Made by a program: the position numbers and the translations under genes. 49,613 bases of DNA from contig JAPLOW010000143.1 in NCBI GenBank assembly GCA_026400555.1, positions 1 to 49,613 of the forward strand. The letters are read 5' to 3'. Under the pieces are notes generated by a model. The model had not been told where the DNA came from and searched no databases. It saw nothing but the letters and a program-made list of their open reading frames with translations. This DNA is from Hyphomicrobiales bacterium (GTDB lineage Bacteria > Pseudomonadota > Alphaproteobacteria > Rhizobiales > Beijerinckiaceae). Numbering within the stretch: position 1 is the first letter of the stretch; each line of letters opens with the position of its first letter. This document shows positions 44,070 through 49,613 of this stretch, piece after piece.

Positions 44070-45497
44070 TCAGCCAAGCCTTCTCAAGAACCTGAGGATG
44101 CGGCGAATCCATGGCTTTCCGGCCAAAGGGGCAAAATGAGTGAGCGCCACCCGCTTCGATACCTCCGAAAGGGTCGGGTAGGGGAAGACAAATCCCGCCA
44201 TATCCTGAACGGTCCATTTCTTCTGGACGGCGATGACCCAAGGCATCAGCAGTTCGCCGGCATTCTTGCCAACGAGCGTCGCGCCAAGAATTCGGCCCTT
44301 CCGGTCAGTGACAAGCTTGACGAGCCCCTCAACCGCCCCTTCCGCCTGCGCGCGATCATTTTCGGCGAAGGGCCAGCGCAGGATCTGGACGGATTGTCCG
44401 GCGGCAAGGGCCGCGGTTTCTGTAAGCCCGACGCTGGCGATCTCGGGGTCGCAATAGGTGACACGCGGAATCGCGCCATTGCTGATTTTCGCGGGCAAGC
44501 GGAACAGCGCGCTCCTGATCACGATGCCGGCGTGATAGTTCGCCACATGGGTGAACTGAAGCCCTTCGGTGGCGCCGGTCGCGCAGTCGCCGATGGCATA
44601 GATGCGGGAATTCGACGTCTTGAGGCGGGCATCGACCGTGATCCCGCGCGCCGTGCTGGCCACCGACGCTGCGGCGAGGTTGAGCGCCTTGATGTTGGGG
44701 CTCCGTCCGGCGGCGACGAGCAGATGGCTCCCGCTGATGCTGTCGCCGCCCTCCAGCAGGAGCCTTACCGCCCCTTCGGCGCCCTCGGCGCCAACAACCT
44801 TCGCTCCCTCGCGCAGTGTCACGCCGTCGGCCCGAAGCGATCGGACGGCAAACCCGGCCGCCTCCGCATCCTCCCGGGCAAGGATCCGGCCGGCCTCAAC
44901 CAGCGTGACTTCGGAGCCGAGCCGCCGGAACGCCTGTCCTAGCTCCACGCCGATGGGGCCGCCGCCAAGCACAATGAGATGTGCTGGCCGTGTCGTCAGA
45001 TCAAAGATCGTTTCGTTGGTCAGGTGCGGGATGGCCTCAAGGCCGGGAAGCGGCGGAAGCGCCGGGCGCGAGCCCGTGGCGATGACGAAACGGCGCGGCC
45101 TGACCTCGATCTCGCCGACGCGGACGGTCCGGCGGTCGAGAAAGCTTGCCTCGCCGGCAATCACGCGCACGCCCAGCGCGGTGAATCGCTCGACCGAATC
45201 ATTGGGCGCGATGGCGTCGATCACGCGCCGGACATGGGCCTGCACGCGGTTGAAATGCACCTGCGGAACGCCTGCGACCAGCCCGAAAGCGCCGGCGCGG
45301 CGGATGTCTTCGGCGCTATGTGCTGCAGCGATCAGCGCCTTTGACGGCACGCATCCCACATTGAGGCAGTCGCCGCCCATCTTGTGGCGTTCGATCAGGA
45401 CAACCGGCACGCCGAACAGGGCTGCGGCGGCCGCCACGGACAATCCGCCCGAGCCAGCGCCGATGACGCACAGATCGGGCTTGAGTGTTTCGGCCAT
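44070..45497 (-). CDS. MerA-like FAD-dependent NAD(P)-disulfide oxidoreductase
   Basis: A 475-residue class I pyridine nucleotide-disulfide oxidoreductase. FAD motif: DLCVIGAGSGGLSVAAAAAL. Redox-active disulfide: MGGDCLNVGCVPSKALIAAA. NAD motif: HLIVLGGGPIGVELGQAFRR. Second FAD motif: RIYAIGDCATGATEG. The C-terminal dimer domain has FVFPYPTLSEVSKR, where MerA-type FPY replaces the catalytic histidine of lipoamide dehydrogenase. MerA's C-terminal cysteine pair and NmerA domain are absent, so mercury reduction is unlikely. The true electron acceptor is unknown. ATG 45497 has AAGGA six bases upstream. The histidine kinase gene follows closely on the same strand. Confidence 0.9.
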   Translation of the reverse strand: MAETLKPDLCVIGAGSGGLSVAAAAALFGVPVVLIERHKMGGDCLNVGCVPSKALIAAAHSAEDIRRAGAFGLVAGVPQVHFNRVQAHVRRVIDAIAPNDSVERFTALGVRVIAGEASFLDRRTVRVGEIEVRPRRFVIATGSRPALPPLPGLEAIPHLTNETIFDLTTRPAHLIVLGGGPIGVELGQAFRRLGSEVTLVEAGRILAREDAEAAGFAVRSLRADGVTLREGAKVVGAEGAEGAVRLLLEGGDSISGSHLLVAAGRSPNIKALNLAAASVASTARGITVDARLKTSNSRIYAIGDCATGATEGLQFTHVANYHAGIVIRSALFRLPAKISNGAIPRVTYCDPEIASVGLTETAALAAGQSVQILRWPFAENDRAQAEGAVEGLVKLVTDRKGRILGATLVGKNAGELLMPWVIAVQKKWTVQDMAGFVFPYPTLSEVSKRVALTHFAPLAGKPWIRRILRFLRRLG

Positions 45498-45635
45498 GGC
45501 TGATCCTTGTGTCCATTGCGCGGACTGTCGACGGTGGGAACGGCGTAGCGCACCGCCTGCCGGGCTGCAACACGCCGCCGATCGCCGGGTCCCAGCGTGC
45601 CGGCACAGAATGCGCCTCAAGGTCCCAAGGGCGCG

Positions 45636-45661
45636 CCCACGGCCCTGAATCCGGGTTAACG
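45636..45661. repeat. Left terminal inverted repeat of the ISAs1-type element
   Basis: It starts CCCACGGCCCTGAATCCGGG and matches the reverse complement of the right end at 23 of 26 positions. The transposase stop codon lies inside it. Confidence 0.8.
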
Positions 45662-46822
45662 GGCTGATCCGATGATCTGGGCGAGGTATTGGGGGTTTCG
45701 GGCTGCCTCGCTGCGTCGGAGCTTGATGCTTCGTTTGTCTTCCACAGCCTTGATCATGTTGAAGACGAAGTGCCGCACGGTGGCCATGTTGGCTGGTCCG
45801 TGCCCTGTGCGGGATCGCGCCTTGTCCTCGTTGACGGTGAGGTCGAACACCCAGTGCAGACTGTTCTCGATCGCCCAGTGGCTGCGGACGGCCTCTGCGA
45901 GGGCGTGCGGCGTCATGGGCCTTGAACAGACATAGTAGCGCAAGGCGCTGGTTTCTTTGCCCTTCTCCCATGTTCTGGCCGCAACTCTTGCGATCAAGGC
46001 GGGCCCTGGGAAGCGGTGCTCACCCGGGAAGCGCCGGTCGCCACCGAGCCAGTCGATATGGGATGAGACGGCGACGACGCGCTCCTCGACCCGTCCCTGG
46101 CCCTTGTTGGTGTCGGCCCAGGTCGTGACGCCCCTGGCCTTGGGATCATCGAAAAAACGGGCGATCTCTCCCATGAGGCCGGGCTGATTGGCCTTGACCG
46201 CCAGCAGGTAGTCGGCCCCTGCATCGAGGATCTTCTGCGCGGTTTCCCCATTGCAGGCGATGGCGTCAATGGAGACGAGCGCGCCTGCAAGACGACCCCT
46301 CTGTGCCAGCCGCTCCAGCAGCAGCGGGATCGTGGTCTGCTCGCAAGCCTCCTGCGCCACCGCCTCCTGCGCCAGTACCAGCCTCTCACGCGTGGCGAAA
46401 GCTGACACCAGATGCAGCGCTGCGCGGCCATTGCCGCGATCATGGCTGCCGCGCGACGTCTTGCCATCGATCGCGACGAGCGCGGGCGCGTCCGGGCGCA
46501 GCGCTGCCGCCCACGACAGGAAAATCTCCGAAAACAGCGCCGGATCAATGCGGTTCAGCAGAATGCGCAGCCAGCGCGAGCCCGGAACGCCGTGGTGCTA
46601 GGGCAGAAAGCGACGCAGGAACGGCAGGTTGTCCTCGCCCCACTCGACACTCTCGTCGAAGTCATCGCACGCCACGATGGTCCCGCACACCACCAGAAGC
46701 AGGACCTCAGGCAGCGGATGCGCCATAGCCCGATCGTCGTCCACAAGCGCCAAATGATCCAAAAGCGTGCGAAGACGCGGCCGATCTCCAAGGTCTATGC
46801 AGGCCTCCTTCTGCATCCACAC
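45656..46822 (-). pseudogene. ISAs1 family transposase with one in-frame amber codon
   Basis: The frame from 46822 encodes 388 residues, full ISAs1 length, interrupted only by TAG at 46600-46598. Upstream of it are LRTLLDHLALVDDDRAMAHP, LPEVLLLVVCGTIVACDDFD and WGEDNLPFLRRFLP. Downstream are HHGVPGSRWLRILLNRIDPA, LVAIDGKTSRGSHDRGNG (first catalytic aspartate), LVSIDAIACNGETAQKILDA and HWAIENSLHWVFDLTVNEDK (catalytic glutamate region). The stop falls where relatives, as I recall them, have tyrosine (LPYHHGV), one base change away. Without suppression only a short N-terminal peptide and an internal restart at 46408 could be made, so the element is probably inactive. Confidence 0.85.
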
Positions 46823-46858
46823 CTTGAATCTGACTCACAAACCGCGCGATACCCCACG

Positions 46859-46885
46859 CGTTAACCCGAGTTCAGGCCCGTGGGG
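46859..46885. repeat. Right terminal inverted repeat of the ISAs1-type element
   Basis: CGTTAACCCGAGTTCAGGCC followed by CGTGGGG is the imperfect reverse complement of the left end, with three mismatches in 26 bases. Confidence 0.8.
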
Positions 46886-46900
46886 CTCGCCAATGTGCGG

Positions 46901-46929
46901 TTGACTTGCCCGCACCCATCCGTCATAAG
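46901..46929 (+). promoter_or_regulatory. Candidate rpmH operon promoter
   Basis: TTGACT at 46901-46906 and CATAAG at 46924-46929 are 17 bases apart. The pair lies about 125 bases before rpmH and directly after the right end of the insertion sequence. The -35 is strong and the -10 moderate. Confidence 0.55.
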
Positions 46930-46941
46930 CCGCGCAAGTCA

Positions 46942-46974
46942 GGCGCGCGCCTCATTGGTGTGCGCCCATTTTTT
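46942..46974 (+). terminator. Terminator-like hairpin (possible attenuator) in the rpmH leader
   Basis: GGCGCGCGC at 46942-46950 pairs with GTGTGCGCC at 46958-46966 through nine base pairs, two of them G-U, around a seven-base loop, and is followed by CA and six Ts. It has the form of an intrinsic terminator, yet lies between the candidate rpmH promoter and the gene, with no upstream rightward gene to end. Attenuation of the operon is one reading. Confidence 0.5.
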
Positions 46975-47053
46975 GCTTTTAGACACTTTCGCCGCGCAGC
47001 ATCCGCCCAAGGGCGTACCGGCGCCCGGCGGTCACCAAGACCGGAGACGTTCC

Positions 47054-47188
47054 GTGAAGAGAACATATCAGCCCAGCAAGCTCGTCCGGAAGCGCCGTCA
47101 CGGCTTCCGTGCCCGCATGGCCACCAAGGGCGGCCGCAAGGTTCTTGCCGCGCGCCGCGCCCATGGCCGCAAGCGGCTGTCGGCCTGA
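47054..47188 (+). CDS. rpmH: 50S ribosomal protein L34
   Basis: A 44-residue basic protein ([43 protein letters not shown]), complete L34. It starts at GTG 47054 with GGAGA six bases upstream; the longer open frame upstream is the non-coding leader. It is first in the rpmH-rnpA-yidC order. Confidence 0.97.
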   Translation: MKRTYQPSKLVRKRRHGFRARMATKGGRKVLAARRAHGRKRLSA

Positions 47189-47236
47189 GCCGGCGTTCTG
47201 GACGTTCCAGATCGGTCCAGCCTTCGCGAGGACGCC

Positions 47237-47665
47237 ATGCGCAAGTCCGCACCGCGCCTTCCGAAGCTGACCAAACGAGCTGAGTTTCAGGCGGCGGCCG
47301 GCGACGGTCGCCGCTTTCGTTCATCGTGCATGACGGTTCAGGTTCTGGACCGGGAGCCGGACGGCGTCGCTGTCCGTCTCGGACTTACTGCTTCGCGCAA
47401 GGTCGGGCCTGCGACCAAGCGCAACCGGATCAGGCGTCGGCTGAGGGCCGCCGCTACGGAAGCCTTCGCCGGGGAACGCGCGTCAGCCGATGTCGTGGCG
47501 GTTGCCCGCGCCGAGGCGATCGGCGCGCCCTATGCCGAACTCGTATCTGCCTTGCGGAACGCCTTGACCAAAGCGCGCGCACAGCGGAAACAGCATGCCA
47601 AGCCGTCCGGTCCGGGCCTTCGCCCGGACGCCCCGACAGAACCAACAGAGACAGATCGGTCATGA
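47237..47665 (+). CDS. rnpA: Ribonuclease P protein component
   Basis: A 142-residue protein subunit of RNase P, which supports the RNA in tRNA 5' maturation. The RNR signature is [20 protein letters not shown]. The N-terminus [20 protein letters not shown] and [15 protein letters not shown] fit. A proline-rich tail of about 20 residues extends past the family core. It overlaps the yidC start by four bases (ATGA); the yidD gene often found between them is absent. Confidence 0.95.
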   Translation: MRKSAPRLPKLTKRAEFQAAAGDGRRFRSSCMTVQVLDREPDGVAVRLGLTASRKVGPATKRNRIRRRLRAAATEAFAGERASADVVAVARAEAIGAPYAELVSALRNALTKARAQRKQHAKPSGPGLRPDAPTEPTETDRS

Positions 47666-49500
47666 TGAACCGGGAAGACAATAAGAACCTGCTGCTGGCC
47701 ATCGTGCTCTCGGCTGTTGTTCTGCTGGGCTGGAACTATTTCTACGGTGTGCCCCAGATGGAGCAGCAGCGCCGCGCGGCGCAGCAGACGCAGCCGGCCC
47801 AGCCCGGCGTCGTGACGCCGACGCCAGCCGGCGCGCCGGGGGCTGCCGCGCCCGGCGGAGCGCCCGGAGCCGCGCAGACGCCGGTCACAGCGGTCGCCTC
47901 GCGGGACGCCGCCCTGGCGGCTTCGGCGCGCGTCGTGATTGAGACGCCACGGATTTCTGGATCCCTGGCCTTGCTCGGTGGTCGCATCGACGACGTGTCA
48001 CTGAAGGCCTATCGCGAGACCGTTGATGCCAAGAGCCCGAACATCATCCTGTTCTCGCCGCAGAATGGGCCGAACCCCTATTACGCCGACTTCGGCTGGG
48101 CAGCCGGTGCGGGCGTCTCGACGACGCTGCCGACGGCGCAGACCCTGTGGACGCCGGACCAGACGAAGCTGACACCCGAACAGCCGGGCACCCTTAGCTG
48201 GAACAACGGGCAGGGGCTGGTCTTCAAGCGTACCATCTCGGTCGACGCCAATGCGATGTTCTTCGTCAACGACGTTGTCGAAAATACCGGCGGCGCGCCG
48301 GTCACCCTCTTTCCGTGGGGCCTCGTGGCGCGTCATGGCAAGCCCGTGACCCAAGGCTATTACGTGCTCCACGAGGGCCTGATCGGCGTGATCGGCTCGA
48401 GTGGTTTGCAGGAATACACCTATGACAGTGTCGAAAAGGAGGCCGTCCTTGGCGGCTCCCAGCGGGGCAAGGTCTGGAAGGACGCCAGCAGCGGCTTTCT
48501 CGGCATCACCGACAAGTACTGGGCCGCAGCTGTCATTCCCGATCAGGACCGCAAATTCGAGGGCCGCTTCTCGGTTAATATGAGCGGCACGCGCACGTTC
48601 CAAGCGGACTATCTCGGCGAGGCCGTGACCATCGCGCCCGGCGCGTCGGCAGGGGCCAAGACCCGGCTGTTCGCTGGCGCCAAGGAAGTTGCCACCGTCG
48701 ATGGCTATGAAAAGAGCCAGAACATCAAGCGCTTCGACCTGATGATCGACTGGGGATGGTTCTATTTCATCACCAAGCCGATGTTCTATGCCATCGACTG
48801 GTTCTATCATCTCACCGGCAATTTCGGCATCGCCATCCTGCTGGTGACGGTGGTCCTGAAGCTGCTCTTCTTCCCGCTGGCCAATAAGTCCTACGCCTCG
48901 ATGGCGAAGATGAAGGCCGTGCAGCCGGAAATGATGGCGATCCGCGACCGCTTTGCCGACGACAAGATGAAGCAGCAGCAGGCGCTGATGGAGCTTTACA
49001 AGAAGGAGAAGATCAATCCGCTGGCCGGCTGCTGGCCGGTGCTGATCCAGATCCCGGTCTTCTTCGCGCTCTACAAGGTGCTGTTCGTGACCATCGAAAT
49101 GCGGCACGCGCCGTTCTTCGGTTGGATCAGGGATCTGGCGGCGCCGGACCCGACCTCGATTTTCAACCTGTTCGGGCTTCTGCCATTTGCGGTGCCGGCG
49201 GCGCTCCTGCTCGGTGTCTGGCCAATCCTGATGGGCATCACGATGTTCGTGCAGATGAAGCTGAACCCGGAGCCCACCGATCCGGTCCAGAAGATGGTGT
49301 TCACCTGGATGCCGGTGTTCTTCACCTTCCTGCTCGGCTCGTTCCCGGCAGGGCTCGTGATCTACTGGACCTGGAACAACTTCCTCTCGATCGCGCAGCA
49401 GGCCTATATCATGAAGAAGTTCGGCACGAAGATCGAATTGTGGGACAATCTCAAGGGGATGTTCGTCAAGAAGCCGGCGTCGGACGTGGGCAAGAGCTAG
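47662..49500 (+). CDS. yidC: Membrane protein insertase YidC
   Basis: A 612-residue long-form (Gram-negative) YidC. TM1 is [21 protein letters not shown] proline/alanine-rich linker and a large periplasmic beta domain follow ([40 protein letters not shown]). The conserved insertase core starts at [20 protein letters not shown] and includes [60 protein letters not shown] and [20 protein letters not shown]. It inserts inner-membrane proteins with or without SecYEG. Two adjacent ATGs (47662, 47665) are possible; the frame is intact. Confidence 0.97.
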   Translation: MMNREDNKNLLLAIVLSAVVLLGWNYFYGVPQMEQQRRAAQQTQPAQPGVVTPTPAGAPGAAAPGGAPGAAQTPVTAVASRDAALAASARVVIETPRISGSLALLGGRIDDVSLKAYRETVDAKSPNIILFSPQNGPNPYYADFGWAAGAGVSTTLPTAQTLWTPDQTKLTPEQPGTLSWNNGQGLVFKRTISVDANAMFFVNDVVENTGGAPVTLFPWGLVARHGKPVTQGYYVLHEGLIGVIGSSGLQEYTYDSVEKEAVLGGSQRGKVWKDASSGFLGITDKYWAAAVIPDQDRKFEGRFSVNMSGTRTFQADYLGEAVTIAPGASAGAKTRLFAGAKEVATVDGYEKSQNIKRFDLMIDWGWFYFITKPMFYAIDWFYHLTGNFGIAILLVTVVLKLLFFPLANKSYASMAKMKAVQPEMMAIRDRFADDKMKQQQALMELYKKEKINPLAGCWPVLIQIPVFFALYKVLFVTIEMRHAPFFGWIRDLAAPDPTSIFNLFGLLPFAVPAALLLGVWPILMGITMFVQMKLNPEPTDPVQKMVFTWMPVFFTFLLGSFPAGLVIYWTWNNFLSIAQQAYIMKKFGTKIELWDNLKGMFVKKPASDVGKS

Positions 49501-49571
49501 GCTTCTGGCCGCGAGCCCGTCCCTCGACGCGTTCGCGACCGGGTGGGATTGCTGGGTCTGATCTGCCCCTC

Positions 49572-49598
49572 CTCATCTTGAGCTCGCCGAAGGATGAG
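49572..49598. repeat. REP-like palindromic repeat after yidC
   Basis: CTCATCTT and AAGGATGAG form imperfect arms around GAGCTCGCCG. The unit matches the left arm of the 30875-30953 repeat at 22 of 26 aligned positions, so it is a dispersed intergenic repeat. The rest of the 113-base tail of the window shows no gene. Confidence 0.6.
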
Positions 49599-49613
49599 CT
49601 CCAGTGGAGGCGT

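Larger units (their letters stand above)
45636..46885 (-). mobile_element. ISAs1-family insertion sequence, about 1.25 kb
   Basis: Terminal inverted repeats at 45636-45661 and 46859-46885 flank a single transposase gene on the minus strand; size and content fit ISAs1. No clear target-site duplication can be seen in the bases immediately outside, so ends may be a few bases off or the flanks have changed. It separates the flavoprotein gene from the rpmH operon and ends 15 bases before the -35 box of the rpmH promoter. Confidence 0.85.

Noticed and set aside
43107-44942. Plus-strand open frame of 611 codons across the histidine kinase and flavoprotein genes
   Set aside because: It spans the junction of two well-supported opposite-strand genes and has serine/arginine-rich shadow composition.
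44070-45497. Mercury resistance (mer) operon
   Set aside because: There is no MerR, MerT or MerP nearby, and the reductase lacks the C-terminal cysteine pair and NmerA domain.
47326-47661. A longer yidC reading frame starting inside rnpA
   Set aside because: The upstream 112 codons overlap rnpA and are not YidC-like; the first transmembrane helix follows ATG 47662.
1-49613. CRISPR arrays, prophage modules, toxin-antitoxin pairs or secretion systems
   Set aside because: No regularly spaced short direct repeats, Cas-like, phage structural, integrase or toxin-type genes were seen on either strand.

Overview
The window is a GC-rich chromosomal segment of an alphaproteobacterium, most likely of the order Hyphomicrobiales (Rhizobiales). 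The evidence is the alphaproteobacterial gene order DUF2948-hisD-UPF0262-low-molecular-weight phosphatase, an SRP RNA directly upstream of dnaX-ebfC-recR, rpmH-rnpA-yidC, the long alphaproteobacterial type of HisRS, and many ABC uptake systems. Genus cannot be fixed by reading alone.

Layout. 1-6573: a carbohydrate (CUT1-type) ABC importer (ATPase cut by the window edge, Tat-exported binding protein, two permeases), followed by two beta-hydroxyacid dehydrogenases and, on the other strand, a hydroxypyruvate-isomerase-like TIM barrel; this looks like uptake and oxidation of a sugar acid or polyol. 6817-6893: tRNA-Arg(ACG). 7118-11533: an RND efflux pump (adaptor plus inner-membrane pump, no outer-membrane channel). 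11568-22071: a divergent accessory locus. Leftward runs marR, creatininase family, dppB, dppC, oppD, oppF (broken) and a polysaccharide/allantoin-type deacetylase; rightward runs a peptide-binding protein, an isoaspartyl peptidase/asparaginase, a PanE-like reductase and an SDR dehydrogenase. Promoter and operator candidates lie between the two arms. It reads as one import-and-hydrolyse pathway for an amide-containing compound of unknown identity.

22107-32108: a broken PepSY membrane protein, galE, bioY, an MBL-fold hydrolase, a DUF1499 protein, a CoA ligase divergent from its own MarR regulator, an outer-membrane beta-barrel protein with a one-base frame break, a decayed L,D-transpeptidase, and azlCD. 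32285-39800: core genes hisS, DUF2948, hisD, UPF0262, phosphatase, recR, ebfC, dnaX and the SRP RNA. 39907-45497: a tyrosine phosphatase, an Lrp regulator, xseB, a pirin, an orphan histidine kinase and a MerA-like flavoprotein. 45636-46885: an ISAs1-type insertion sequence whose transposase carries one amber codon. It ends 15 bp before the rpmH promoter. 47054-49500: rpmH, rnpA, yidC.

Reading-frame breaks are unusually frequent. A sugar permease, oppF and dnaX each lack an internal block that is conserved in their families, and the frame is lost at the junction. The PepSY protein and the outer-membrane protein have what look like single-base shifts, at least two of them in G/C runs. Because dnaX is normally essential, at least part of this is probably assembly or sequencing error. 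The L,D-transpeptidase relic and the transposase amber look more like true decay. Intergenic palindromes (a 34-bp inverted repeat between azlD and hisS, and REP-like elements at three other places) and a hairpin with a T-run in the rpmH leader are the main non-coding structures.
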